Positions 28,746 to 37,585 of a stretch of 64,000 nucleotides of DNA are shown one piece after another; within the stretch, counting starts at the first letter, position 1, and each line of letters begins with the position of its first letter. Made by a program: the position numbers and the translations under genes. The DNA is taken from the NCBI RefSeq assembly GCF_025127995.1, contig NZ_JAHLYP010000050.1, forward strand, positions 1-64,000, written 5' to 3'. Source of the DNA: Synechococcus sp. CS-1332. Lineage in GTDB: Bacteria > Cyanobacteriota > Cyanobacteriia > PCC-6307 > Cyanobiaceae. The notes beneath the pieces were generated by a model. It was not told the DNA's origin, searched no databases, and worked only from the letters and a program-made list of their open reading frames with translations.

Positions 28746-29666
28746 ATGATTATCGCCTGCACGATCGACAACAACTACATACGGCACTGTGCCGTGATGC
28801 TGAAGTCGCTTCAACTTTCCAATCCAGCTGAATCGATCACGGTTTACATCCTGCACGGCAGCATAGATACTGGCGAGCGTGCTCGATTGGCGGCCTATCT
28901 GGGTGAATTCCTGCCTTCGGTTTCGTTCATTCAGCTGAATGAGGAAATGCTTGCTGGGTTTCCTGTTTTTGGCCACATCACCTTAGCTACCTATTTTAGG
29001 CTGCTCTTGCCAGCGGCGCTTCCCCATGCGGTCGAGAGAGTTCTCTATCTGGATTCCGATCTGATCGTGGTGGATTCGCTTCATGCGCTCTGGGAATCGA
29101 GTCTTGGGGAGAACAGCATCGGTGCGGTCGAAGAACACAACCAGGAGTTCGACCGCAACCGCCTCGGCCTGGCTGAGGGTTCCCTTGTGTTCAACGCTGG
29201 CGCGATGCTGATCGATCTGGGCCGCTGGCGCAGGGAGAACATCCTGACCACGGGTCTGGAATTCGCCCGCACCCATCCCGAGCGCATCAAACACTGGGAT
29301 CAGGACGTGCTCAATTCCCTGCTTGAAGCACGCTGGCTGCCCCTCGACTGGCGCTTCAACGCCCTACCCCATCTGTGGATGCATTCGGAGTATGCCGATG
29401 CCGACACCCCCCTTGGCCGGCAGGCTGAAGCAGCTCGTGCCCGCCCCGCTGTGATTCACTTCGCGGGCTCAGGGGTGGCCAAGCCCTGGCACCATCGCTG
29501 CACCCATCCCTGGCGCCAGCGCTATCTGGAGATCCGCCTGCAAACCCCATGGGCGAGCCTGCCCCTGGAGGGAGCCCCCAGCACGTCCCCGGGTGACCGG
29601 CTCGGGGCATGGCGCCTCCGAATCAAGAGCGCAGGCAAGCGTCTCCTCGGCAGGCTGAGGCCCTAG
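28746..29666 (+). CDS. GT8 family glycosyltransferase
   Basis: 306 residues. MIIACTIDNNYIRHCAVML at the start, FGHITLATYFRLLLPAALPH, then RVLYLDSDLIVVDSL are the hallmarks of GT8 enzymes. The DXD-like DSD would hold the metal and nucleotide sugar. FNAGAMLIDLGRWR, HWDQDVLNSLL and VIHFAGSGVAKPWH follow in the family's order. GT8 members are retaining and often use UDP-galactose or UDP-glucose. It is the first gene of the tightly packed cluster. Little or no signal peptide, so cytosolic. Confidence 0.88.
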   Translation: MIIACTIDNNYIRHCAVMLKSLQLSNPAESITVYILHGSIDTGERARLAAYLGEFLPSVSFIQLNEEMLAGFPVFGHITLATYFRLLLPAALPHAVERVLYLDSDLIVVDSLHALWESSLGENSIGAVEEHNQEFDRNRLGLAEGSLVFNAGAMLIDLGRWRRENILTTGLEFARTHPERIKHWDQDVLNSLLEARWLPLDWRFNALPHLWMHSEYADADTPLGRQAEAARARPAVIHFAGSGVAKPWHHRCTHPWRQRYLEIRLQTPWASLPLEGAPSTSPGDRLGAWRLRIKSAGKRLLGRLRP

Positions 29667-29671
29667 GACCC

Positions 29672-31222
29672 ATGACCATCCAGCTCGGCGATCACCGACT
29701 CACCTGTATCGGCTACTGCGACAGCACCGAGGCGCACCTGTTGGGGCGCTTCCTGCGCCAGGGAAGCCGCGCTCTGGCGGAGACGGAAGGCGAATACACC
29801 CTGGTGATCGAAACTGGCGCAGGGGACGTGACGGTGGTCACCTCACCTGTCGGAGCCACGCACTATTACTACACCGAGCAGAACGGCCGGCTTTTCCATG
29901 GCGACCAGGTGGCGGAGATCCTCAGGCGCAGCGGTCTGGAGTGGCGCTGGAACTGGCAGGCCCTCGGCGATCTCTGTCAGCTGGAGAACCTGACCGACAA
30001 CCAGACGCTCCACCCGGAGGTCCATCGGGTTCCACCAGGGAGCATCCTGCATTTCACCGACGGCCGCCTTTCGCTCAGCTCCGAGTCGGTCCTTGACAGG
30101 ATCCCTGAGGCCCCCGCTGACCCGGACGCCGCCGTCGAGGCGCTCAATGCCGCCGTGCTTCGGCTGGCTGGGGACAACCCCTACCTGTCCCTTTCGGGCG
30201 GGTTCGATTCGAGGGTGATCCTGGCGTCGATGCTGCACCAGGGACTGCGCCCCCATCTGATCACGATGGGACGGGAGGAGGCCACCGATGTGCAGGTGGC
30301 CCGCCACATCGCCCGGCGCTTCGATCTGCCCCATCAGCTGATCAACCTGGACCTCGAGGAATTCTTCGCCCACGGGCCCATCATCTCCAGCCTCACCAAC
30401 GGCACCAAGACCGCCTGCCACTGGCACACCTTCCTCTATCCCCTGAAGGCGGCGATTCCCGCCGATGCCACGTTCTTCGTCGGCACCCTGGGGGAATTCG
30501 CCCGTACCTATTACTTCGACCGGGGCTGGCTCGGCCGCATGGCGTCTCTGGCCCCCGAAGCCGCCTTGAGCAAGTTCTGGCGCATGAAAGTGGATCGTCA
30601 CCTCAGCTTCTCAGCTGAGGAACTGCGTCATCTGGCCCCACCGCTGGCCGCCCAGTTGATGCCGGAGGGTCGCGGCCAGCGCGCCACCAGGCTTTCCGGC
30701 TTCTGTCAGGGAGGGTTCCTTGAAGGCCTCACCCGCTATTACTTCGAGCAACGGGTGCCCAACTTCTACGCCAACGGCATCCGCATGTACCGGGCCTCCA
30801 GCGCCTGGCGTTCCCCCTTCCACGACCGCCGCTGGATCGAGGCGATCTGGAACCTTCCCGATGGTTGGAAGCTGGGCTCCAACTGGCACCGCCATGCCAT
30901 TAGCCGCAACTGCCCAGAGCTGCTCTCGTTTCCGGAGGAGAACGGCTTCGACAAGAACCGCATGCTGGCCAAAGCCCCGCCCCTCTACTGGACACCTCCC
31001 CTGAGGCGGTCCCGCTATGTGAGTTACGACCTCAGTGCCGACTGGTATCGCGACCCACGCATGCATGCCTTCCTGCTCGAGCACGGTGGGCTGATCGACG
31101 ACTTGGTGGACCCGGAGCTGCTCAGCCGAATTCTGGACGCCCATCGCAACGGCAGCGACCGGACCCGAACCCTGGCCTTCCTTCTCACCTTGATCTTCTG
31201 GAAGCAGGTGATCACCCCATGA
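29672..31222 (+). CDS. Asparagine synthase-like ligase lacking the N-terminal Cys
   Basis: 516 residues from the ATG at 29672. The C-terminal PP-loop LSLSGGFDSRVILASML at about residue 172 is the AMP-forming synthetase motif, followed by TMGREEATDVQVARHIA. The N-terminal half has the Ntn-like fold remnants (EGEYTLVIETGAGD, YYYTEQNGRLFHGD) but begins MTIQLGDHRLTC, so the Cys2 that a glutaminase needs is absent. It should adenylate a carboxylate and use an amine or ammonia, as in beta-lactam synthetase and some sugar-amide ligases. It sits five bases after the GT8 gene and its stop overlaps the next gene (ATGA). Confidence 0.75.
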   Translation: MTIQLGDHRLTCIGYCDSTEAHLLGRFLRQGSRALAETEGEYTLVIETGAGDVTVVTSPVGATHYYYTEQNGRLFHGDQVAEILRRSGLEWRWNWQALGDLCQLENLTDNQTLHPEVHRVPPGSILHFTDGRLSLSSESVLDRIPEAPADPDAAVEALNAAVLRLAGDNPYLSLSGGFDSRVILASMLHQGLRPHLITMGREEATDVQVARHIARRFDLPHQLINLDLEEFFAHGPIISSLTNGTKTACHWHTFLYPLKAAIPADATFFVGTLGEFARTYYFDRGWLGRMASLAPEAALSKFWRMKVDRHLSFSAEELRHLAPPLAAQLMPEGRGQRATRLSGFCQGGFLEGLTRYYFEQRVPNFYANGIRMYRASSAWRSPFHDRRWIEAIWNLPDGWKLGSNWHRHAISRNCPELLSFPEENGFDKNRMLAKAPPLYWTPPLRRSRYVSYDLSADWYRDPRMHAFLLEHGGLIDDLVDPELLSRILDAHRNGSDRTRTLAFLLTLIFWKQVITP

Positions 31223-32436
31223 GGGTGCTGTTCGTCTCCCACATGGCCACCCGCAGTGGTGCCCCCCTGCTGCTGCTGTGGCTGTTGCGCTGGCTGAAGG
31301 AGCACGCCTGCGGGATTGATCCGGCCGTGGTGCTGCTCAGCGATGGGCCCCTGCGGCCCGAGTTCGAAGCCCTGGCGCCCACCGTGGCCTGGAGTCAGCC
31401 CCTCTTCCAACCCCTTCTTGAGCGGTTCGCGGCCCGATTGGGCAGGGGGCAAGCCAGCAGTCCAGCCGGCCTGCTGGAGGCGGCGGTGAAACGCCACAAA
31501 CCCGACCTGATTTACCTGAACACCCTGGTCCTGGGCCAGCACCTGAGGGGCCTCAACGCCGACCCGGCCCGGCCGGCCTGCCTCAGCCACGTCCATGAGC
31601 TCGAAACCACGCTCGCGACTATGAGCACCGCGGAGGCCGTGTCCCGCCAGCTGGCCCTTTCCAGCTCGGTGGTGGCCTGCGCCGAAGGGGTGAGGCAGTC
31701 CCTGCACCGCCAGCACGGTCTCCCCCTGGATCGATGCTCAGTGATTCCGGAGTTCGTTCCTTTTTCTGCTCAGGGCCATGGTCCGGCGGCCGAGCCCATC
31801 GCCCCGTTGGAGGGGGACGCCAGGGATCCACGCCTGGAGCGCCTTGAGACCGCCCTCGAGAACGGCACGTTCGTATTTGGATTCGCCGGCCAGGCGATCG
31901 CCCGCAAGGGATTTGACCTCTTCCCCCAGCTGGTGCGGGAATGCGAGCGGGTCTTCGCCGGAACGTCCTTCCTTGCGGTCTGGCTCGGGGCCCCGCCGGC
32001 ACAGGAGGAGGTGATGGTGGCCCAACGCGATCTGCGTCTGTTGCAGCTGGAACACCGCGCTTTGCTGCTGGCTCCAATGCCCACGGGCATCGGCGTGATC
32101 CGGCGCTATGCGGTTCATGGCCTGCTTTCACGGGAGGATCCTTACCCCGTGGTCGCCCTTGAGGCGGCCGTCGCGGCCGTACCCACTGTGTGCTTCCGCG
32201 ACGGGGGTGGCATCGCTGATTTCGTGGCCGATGGCTGCGGAGTGGCGGTTGACTATCTCGACCTGGAGGCTTTTGCAACCGCCCTGCACCAGCTCAGCGT
32301 TGACCCGGGCACCCGTCGGCGACTGGGCGAACGCAGCCGGGCCAAGGTGCTGCAGGAGTCCAGCATCGATGGCGTGGCGCCCCAGCTGCTGGCGTGCATG
32401 GAACGGGCCGTCGCGGCTGGAGCCCGCCATGGTTGA
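31219..32436 (+). CDS. GT4-like glycosyltransferase
   Basis: 405 residues. MRVLFVSHMATRSGAPLLLL is the GT-B start with the acceptor Rossmann domain. A hinge at about 210 leads to FVFGFAGQAIARKGFDLFPQ (GFAGQ glycine-rich donor loop), and the C-terminal region has EDPYPVVALEAAVAAVPTVC, the E(X7)E-like donor-site motif. Retaining enzyme that uses a nucleotide sugar. ATGA overlap with the ligase upstream and with the following GT2 gene (32429) by eight bases. Sugar unknown. Confidence 0.85.
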   Translation: MRVLFVSHMATRSGAPLLLLWLLRWLKEHACGIDPAVVLLSDGPLRPEFEALAPTVAWSQPLFQPLLERFAARLGRGQASSPAGLLEAAVKRHKPDLIYLNTLVLGQHLRGLNADPARPACLSHVHELETTLATMSTAEAVSRQLALSSSVVACAEGVRQSLHRQHGLPLDRCSVIPEFVPFSAQGHGPAAEPIAPLEGDARDPRLERLETALENGTFVFGFAGQAIARKGFDLFPQLVRECERVFAGTSFLAVWLGAPPAQEEVMVAQRDLRLLQLEHRALLLAPMPTGIGVIRRYAVHGLLSREDPYPVVALEAAVAAVPTVCFRDGGGIADFVADGCGVAVDYLDLEAFATALHQLSVDPGTRRRLGERSRAKVLQESSIDGVAPQLLACMERAVAAGARHG

Positions 32437-33337
32437 GGTGCCCCTGCCCAGCTCCCGACCCCTCTACGGCTGGCCCGAGGACGGCGCGATCACCGTGCCT
32501 GAACGGTTCAACAGCGATCCGGAACGGCCCCTGTTCTCGATCATCATCCCCACCCTGAACCAGGGCGACTTCATCGAGGACACCCTGCTCTCGATTCTCT
32601 GGCAGGGCTACGACAACGTCGAGATCATCGTCGTGGATGGGGGCAGCACCGACCAGACTCCGGCAGTGCTGGAGCGGTACCGACCGTGGATCAGCGTGCT
32701 GATCAGCGAGCCCGACAGGGGCCAGTCGGACGCCATCAACAAGGGGTTCCGCCGGGCCACCGGTTCGATCCTTGCCTGGCTCAACTCCGACGACTTCTAC
32801 CTGCCTGGAGCCTTCCGCACCGTGATGGAGCGTTTCGCCGCCGATCCCACAGGCCGCTGGGTTATCGGCAGCGGCGACATCGTCAGTGCCGACCAGCAGT
32901 TTCTGCGCCATGTGCCCGCCCGGGAGGGATCTGAGCAGACCCTGCTGGCCATCGAGGATGACTGCTTCCTGCTGCAGCAGAGCTGCTTCTGGAGTGCCTC
33001 CCTCTGGCAAGAGGCCGGCGGGGTCGACGAGGGCCTGAGCCTGCTGATGGACTACGACCTCTGGTGGCGTTTCTCCCGGCGCTGCAGCGGCCTGGTCACC
33101 CAGGAGAAACTGGGGGCCATGCGTTACTACGCCACCGTGAAGACCCGGCGCCAGGGGGACCGCTTTCCGGTCGAGCTGGCCACGATCTATGCCCGTTACG
33201 GGGCCAGAGAGTCGCTGGACCGCCTGGTGCAGAGGCTTCTGAAGGAAAAATCCGCCCTCGGCGAGCGCTTGCAGGGCCTGGAACGTCAGCTGCCAGTGCG
33301 ACTGTTGCGGCGGCTGCGGCTTCTCCCCAGACCATGA
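32429..33337 (+). CDS. GT2 family glycosyltransferase
   Basis: 302 residues. FSIIIPTLNQGDFIEDTLLS starts the GT-A fold at about residue 36, followed by VEIIVVDGGSTDQTPAVLE. The motif AWLNSDDFYLPGAFRTV carries the DXD metal site, and YDLWWRFSRR is the late conserved acidic/aromatic site. Inverting enzyme family; donor unknown. The ATG overlaps the end of the upstream gene; the end overlaps the following ATG (ATGA at 33334). Confidence 0.85.
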   Translation: MVEVPLPSSRPLYGWPEDGAITVPERFNSDPERPLFSIIIPTLNQGDFIEDTLLSILWQGYDNVEIIVVDGGSTDQTPAVLERYRPWISVLISEPDRGQSDAINKGFRRATGSILAWLNSDDFYLPGAFRTVMERFAADPTGRWVIGSGDIVSADQQFLRHVPAREGSEQTLLAIEDDCFLLQQSCFWSASLWQEAGGVDEGLSLLMDYDLWWRFSRRCSGLVTQEKLGAMRYYATVKTRRQGDRFPVELATIYARYGARESLDRLVQRLLKEKSALGERLQGLERQLPVRLLRRLRLLPRP

Positions 33338-34218
33338 CGGCACCCGAACTCTTCGTCGGCATCACCAGCTGGAACAGCGAGCTGTTCTTGCCCCACTGCC
33401 TGGAGGCGCTTCAGGCCACCACCCGGGGGCTCGACACCCAGATCTGCGTGCTGGACAACGGCTCCACCGACCGCTCCGTGGCGATCGCCCACGAGCGGGG
33501 CGCCCAGGTGGTGCAGCGCTCCTGCAGCCAGCCTGATGCGCTCAATGCCCTGCTGCGCCGCTCCCGCTCCCCTTACACCCTGCTGCTGCATGCGGATGTG
33601 ATCCTGCTGTCCCAGCAGTGGTTCAGCCTCTGCCGTTCCCGTATCACCGATGGGGTGGCGCTGGTGTCGCCCCAGGACATCGGCTGCGGGCCGCTCACCC
33701 GTCCCTTCGGTGCCGGCATGCCGGAAAGCTCCTTCCTGCTGATGGACACGGAGCGATTCCGCCGCTGCCGGCGCCTCCGCTGGCGACGCAAGGGGCGCTG
33801 GCCGCGGCCGCGGTTTGAGGTCGACTTCCACGGCCCCCACATCACCCACCACCTGCCGATGGAGCTGGAGCGGCGCCAGCTCACCTGGGTGCCCATGGAC
33901 GTCTACGTCTCCAACCGGGCCAGCGAACCGCTGTTCACGCCGGCCTCACCGCCGGCGGTCTGGAGCGACGAGCTGGCCTACCTGCGCTATGGCCTCGGCA
34001 ACTTCTACGGCCTCGACGGCACGATCACCCACTACCACAACTGGTACGACCGGATCGCCGCCCGAGAGAAGAGCGAAACGGCGCCGGCGCCAGGCCGCAA
34101 GGATTTTCCGGTGGAGTTCATCCGCTCCTACACCCACCGGCTGCTGGAGGACTACGCCGCCGGCAGGCTGGAGTTGCCCACCGATCTCAGCACCACCCGC
34201 ACCCCCCGAGCGCTCTAG
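33334..34218 (+). CDS. GT2-like glycosyltransferase, atypical
   Basis: 294 residues. The start FVGITSWNSELFLPHCLEAL and ICVLDNGSTDRSVAIAHERGA are GT2-like. The metal-binding segment reads LLLHADVILLSQQWF, where the usual DXD is HAD. After about residue 140 the sequence diverges from typical GT2 (FEVDFHGPHITHHLP, then VPMDVYVSNRAS). It could be an unusual transferase or a modified one. The start is part of an ATGA overlap. It ends 16 bases before the next gene. Confidence 0.65.
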   Translation: MTAPELFVGITSWNSELFLPHCLEALQATTRGLDTQICVLDNGSTDRSVAIAHERGAQVVQRSCSQPDALNALLRRSRSPYTLLLHADVILLSQQWFSLCRSRITDGVALVSPQDIGCGPLTRPFGAGMPESSFLLMDTERFRRCRRLRWRRKGRWPRPRFEVDFHGPHITHHLPMELERRQLTWVPMDVYVSNRASEPLFTPASPPAVWSDELAYLRYGLGNFYGLDGTITHYHNWYDRIAAREKSETAPAPGRKDFPVEFIRSYTHRLLEDYAAGRLELPTDLSTTRTPRAL

Positions 34219-34234
34219 CCCCATCCCTTCCTCC

Positions 34235-35356
34235 ATGACCGGTCCCTCGCCACCACGGCCGATCGCCGCCCACTTCCTGCTGGTGCCGGAGCTGCTGCAT
34301 TCGCCCCCCAACGAGGCGATCATCTCCGCCCTGCTGGAGAACGGCTTTGATGTCCACGTCTATGCCCCCGGGCCCTGTGGCAGCACGGCTCCCTACGGCG
34401 AGCGGGTCACCACTCACCAGGTGTCCTATGCGATGCGCTGGCTGCTGGGCCAGGCCTGGCGTCTCCGCTGGCGCCGCTACAGCTGCTTCTCGGGAACGAC
34501 CGAAGATCCGATCGCCTTGGTGGGCGTGCTGGCCCGTCTGCACCGCCGCCCCTGCTTCGTGCTGGGGGATGAGATCCGCGCCGGCAGCTACCGGGGTCCA
34601 CGCTCGAAACGCTGGAAGCAGCTCTGCCTGGACGCCTACCGGCGGGCTCGCTTCACGATCGTCAACGACACCCACCGGGTGCCCCTGGTGCGCAACTACG
34701 CCGGCCTGCCGCCGGCCCAGCCGGTGCTGGTCTACCCGGGCTGTTTCCGCAACCCGCCGGAGCGGGATCCGCTCTTGCGTCAACGGCTTCGCCAGCGCTG
34801 GGGGATCGGGCCCGACGCCCTCACGCTGGCCATCTCCGGGGGATTCAACCTCACCGCCGGCGCCGACTGGCTGCTCGACGCCCTGCACGAGGACCCCTCT
34901 CTCTGCGCCGTGATCCAGCCCCTGGGGGTGGATCCCCTGGCCCTCTACCTGCTGCGGCGCCTGAGCCTGGGGGGTCGGCTCCACATCGAGACCGAGCGGC
35001 TGTCATGGCAGGAAGCCTGGCAATCGGCCGTCGGCTACGACATCGGCCTGGCCGTGTACACCAATCCGGCTCCCCAGTTCCAGGCCATGGGGGTCAGCTC
35101 CAACCGGCTATGCATGTACCTGGCCATGGGGGTGCCGGTGATCTGCAGCCGCCAGGCCAGTTTTCAGTTCGTCGAGGACTTCGGCTGCGGCGTGATGGTG
35201 GACGATGGCGCCGGCTTCCTGGCGGCGGCCCACCACCTGGGGGCTGACCTGGAGGCCCGGCGGGAGGACTGCGCCCGCTGCTTCCACGATCACATCCGCC
35301 CCCAGGAGCGCTACCGCGCGCTGGTGGAGGCCATCGGCGCCCTCGGGCACCCCTGA
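34235..35356 (+). CDS. Glycosyltransferase-like protein, GT-B type
   Basis: 373 residues. The GT-B donor half is suggested by LTLAISGGFNLTAGADWLLD at about residue 200 and by YLAMGVPVICSRQASFQFVE near the end, the variant of the change-of-fortune region. In the first half, GTTEDPIALVGVLARLHRRP and VLGDEIRAG are acceptor-side. A GT family number cannot be assigned with confidence. The start is an ATG at 34235. Confidence 0.6.
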   Translation: MTGPSPPRPIAAHFLLVPELLHSPPNEAIISALLENGFDVHVYAPGPCGSTAPYGERVTTHQVSYAMRWLLGQAWRLRWRRYSCFSGTTEDPIALVGVLARLHRRPCFVLGDEIRAGSYRGPRSKRWKQLCLDAYRRARFTIVNDTHRVPLVRNYAGLPPAQPVLVYPGCFRNPPERDPLLRQRLRQRWGIGPDALTLAISGGFNLTAGADWLLDALHEDPSLCAVIQPLGVDPLALYLLRRLSLGGRLHIETERLSWQEAWQSAVGYDIGLAVYTNPAPQFQAMGVSSNRLCMYLAMGVPVICSRQASFQFVEDFGCGVMVDDGAGFLAAAHHLGADLEARREDCARCFHDHIRPQERYRALVEAIGALGHP

Positions 35357-35378
35357 GCCAGGAGCCACCATCGACGCC

Positions 35379-36263
35379 ATGAACCGCTCCAGCCTCAACC
35401 TGCGCCTCTACCTCGCCGCCCGGGCCGTTCTGCATGGAGGCCGGCGCTGCATTCCGCGGGCCCTGCTGCCGCCACGGCAGCCCCTGGGAGATCGCTTCAC
35501 GATCGCGATCACCACCTTCGAAACCCGCTACGAGAGCTACTTCCGCCCCCTCTACCGCTCCCTGCGCCGCAGCTTTCCGGAGGTGCCGATCCTGGTGGCC
35601 GTCAACGGCCACGGCGATCAGGCCAGCCAGAGCCGCTACCTGGAGCAGATCTGCAGCGAGCTGGCCAGCGGCGAGCCGCCCCATCGCCGCTTCCTGCTGC
35701 ACGATCGGGTGGTCGGGCTGTGCCAGCTCTGGAACGAACTGCTCCAGGCCAGCCCGACGGCCACCACCCTGGTGCTCAACGACGATCTGAGCATCGACCC
35801 CTGGCTGAGGCGCTGGGCGGAGACCATGGCGTGGGAGACGGTGGACCTCACCCTGCTCAACAACACCTGGTCCCACTTCGCCATCGGTCGCCACTGCTGG
35901 CAGCGGATCGGCGCCTTCGACCAGACCTTCAGCGGCATCGGCTTCGAGGACATGGACTACACCGCCCGGGCTTCGCTGGCAGGCGTCGAGATCGGAGGGG
36001 TGGCCTGCCCCTATCTGCACCATGCGAACGACCAGCCGGACACCACCTCCTTCGATGACCAGTCGGCGCGGGTCTGGGGCAAGTACACCTCCGCCAACCA
36101 GGAGAGCTTCTTCCGCAAGTGGGAGAGTTGCGCGGCACCAGAGGGGATCTACATCCGCCAGCTGGGGCACCACGTGCGGCCCATCGCCCCCCTGCCGCCC
36201 CTGCCCGTGCCGCCCCTGAACACGGCCGGGGGCGGGGTCGTGTACCTGGATCGAACCCCATGA
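35379..36263 (+). CDS. GT-A glycosyltransferase with galactosyltransferase-like C-terminus
   Basis: 294 residues. DRFTIAITTFETRYESYFRP starts the nucleotide-sugar fold at about residue 38. TTLVLNDDLSIDPWL carries the D-D acidic pair and FSGIGFEDMDYTARASLAG is the late acceptor loop, as in galactosyltransferase C-terminal domains. A hydrophobic proline-rich tail follows (PLPPLPVPPLN). The gene begins 22 bases after the previous stop and its last bases overlap the ATG at 36260 (ATGA). Confidence 0.7.
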   Translation: MNRSSLNLRLYLAARAVLHGGRRCIPRALLPPRQPLGDRFTIAITTFETRYESYFRPLYRSLRRSFPEVPILVAVNGHGDQASQSRYLEQICSELASGEPPHRRFLLHDRVVGLCQLWNELLQASPTATTLVLNDDLSIDPWLRRWAETMAWETVDLTLLNNTWSHFAIGRHCWQRIGAFDQTFSGIGFEDMDYTARASLAGVEIGGVACPYLHHANDQPDTTSFDDQSARVWGKYTSANQESFFRKWESCAAPEGIYIRQLGHHVRPIAPLPPLPVPPLNTAGGGVVYLDRTP

Positions 36264-37585
36264 GGGTGCTGGTGCTCGCCCCCTCCGCCTACCTGCTCGG
36301 CGGGGTCCAGGACTGGCTGGCGAACCTGGTGCCGGGGCTGCGGGCCGGCGGGCTCGAGGTGACGGTGGCGGTGCCCGACGGTGACCATCACCGCCATGGC
36401 CCCTACGCCCAGGCCTATCCGGCGCTGGCGGCCCAACCGCTCGCCAACCCCAGCGGCAGCGTCGAGGGAAGGATTCGCGCCATCGCCACCCTGCTTGGGA
36501 CTCTCAATCCCGAGCTCGTACTCGGGGTCAACCTGGTCGACCTCTACCCCGCGGCCCAGCGGGCCCGCCGCCAGGGACGCTTTCATGGACGAGTGGTGAT
36601 GACCCTGCATGCGCTGCAGGCGGAGTACTTCGACGACCTGCGGCGCCACGGCGCCGGTATCGATGCGGTGATCGCCACCAATCGGCTGGCCTGCCGGCTG
36701 GCGAGCGAGCGGGGCGGGATGGACCCTGCCCGGGTGCTCTATGCCCCCTATGGCGTGCCGGTGCCGCCCTGGCAGGCCCCCGGCGGCGATCCAGCCGACA
36801 CCTTGAAGCTGGCCTGGGTGGGCCGGCTGGAGCAGGCCCAGAAACGGGTGCACGATCTGCCGCCGCTGCTGACGGCTCTCAAGGCCCTGGGCCTTGAGGT
36901 GCAGCTCAGCATCGCCGGCGACGGCGAGGAGCGCTCCGCCCTGGAACGATCCCTGGCGCCCTGGATCGCGGCTGGCACGGTGCGCTTGCTCGGCCACGTC
37001 AACCAGCACAGGCTGGCGGAGGAGATCTACGGCCATCACCATGGCCTGGTGATCACCTCCGCCTGGGAAACGGGCCCGATCGTGGCCTGGCAGGCCATGG
37101 CCAGCGGCATGGCGGTGGTGAGCAGCCGCTATGTGGGCTCAGGCCTGGAGGGGGCCCTGGAGCACGACACCACGGCCCTGCTGTTCCGCTGCGGCGATGT
37201 CGCCGCAGCCGCCGCCCAGCTGGCCCGGCTGCGGCAGGGCGCCCTGCTGGAGCGGCTATCCAGGGCCGGCCACGCCCTGGTGGCCGGGCGCTACAGCGAG
37301 GGGGCCTCCCTGGCGGCCTGGCGGCGGGCGATCGAGCAGGTGATGGAGCTTTCCCCGCTCTCAGGGATCCCCCCTGAACCGGATCCGGCCCCCGCCGGAC
37401 GGCTGGATCGCTGGCTGGGCCGACGCCGCGGTGAAGATCTGCGCCAGCTGCTGGGTCAGCGCTTCCGCCATGGCAGCGCCGGCAGCGAGTGGCCCCATTC
37501 CGGTGGCGAGGCCGATGGGGCGGTGGAAGCGGACCTGCTGGCGGCGGCAGGCCGGCTCGACCATCCCGGTGCTCCCCATGGCTGA
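36260..37585 (+). CDS. GT4-like glycosyltransferase
   Basis: 441 residues. MRVLVLAPSAYLLGGVQDWL is the typical GT-B start with the GG loop. LKLAWVGRLEQAQKRVHDLP holds the donor loop, AGDGEERSALERSL follows, and ITSAWETGPIVAWQAMASGM has the conserved E near the catalytic site. The last 60 residues are Arg/Gly-rich and not part of the fold. Retaining enzyme; sugar unknown. It overlaps the previous gene by four bases and the next by eight. Confidence 0.85.
   Translation: MRVLVLAPSAYLLGGVQDWLANLVPGLRAGGLEVTVAVPDGDHHRHGPYAQAYPALAAQPLANPSGSVEGRIRAIATLLGTLNPELVLGVNLVDLYPAAQRARRQGRFHGRVVMTLHALQAEYFDDLRRHGAGIDAVIATNRLACRLASERGGMDPARVLYAPYGVPVPPWQAPGGDPADTLKLAWVGRLEQAQKRVHDLPPLLTALKALGLEVQLSIAGDGEERSALERSLAPWIAAGTVRLLGHVNQHRLAEEIYGHHHGLVITSAWETGPIVAWQAMASGMAVVSSRYVGSGLEGALEHDTTALLFRCGDVAAAAAQLARLRQGALLERLSRAGHALVAGRYSEGASLAAWRRAIEQVMELSPLSGIPPEPDPAPAGRLDRWLGRRRGEDLRQLLGQRFRHGSAGSEWPHSGGEADGAVEADLLAAAGRLDHPGAPHG

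Noticed and set aside
33481-33488. GCGATCGC octamer (HIP1) as a regulatory site
   Set aside because: HIP1 is a common genomic word in many cyanobacteria; it is inside coding sequence and a few other copies occur in the window (for example near 23647 and 37683), so no special function is implied.
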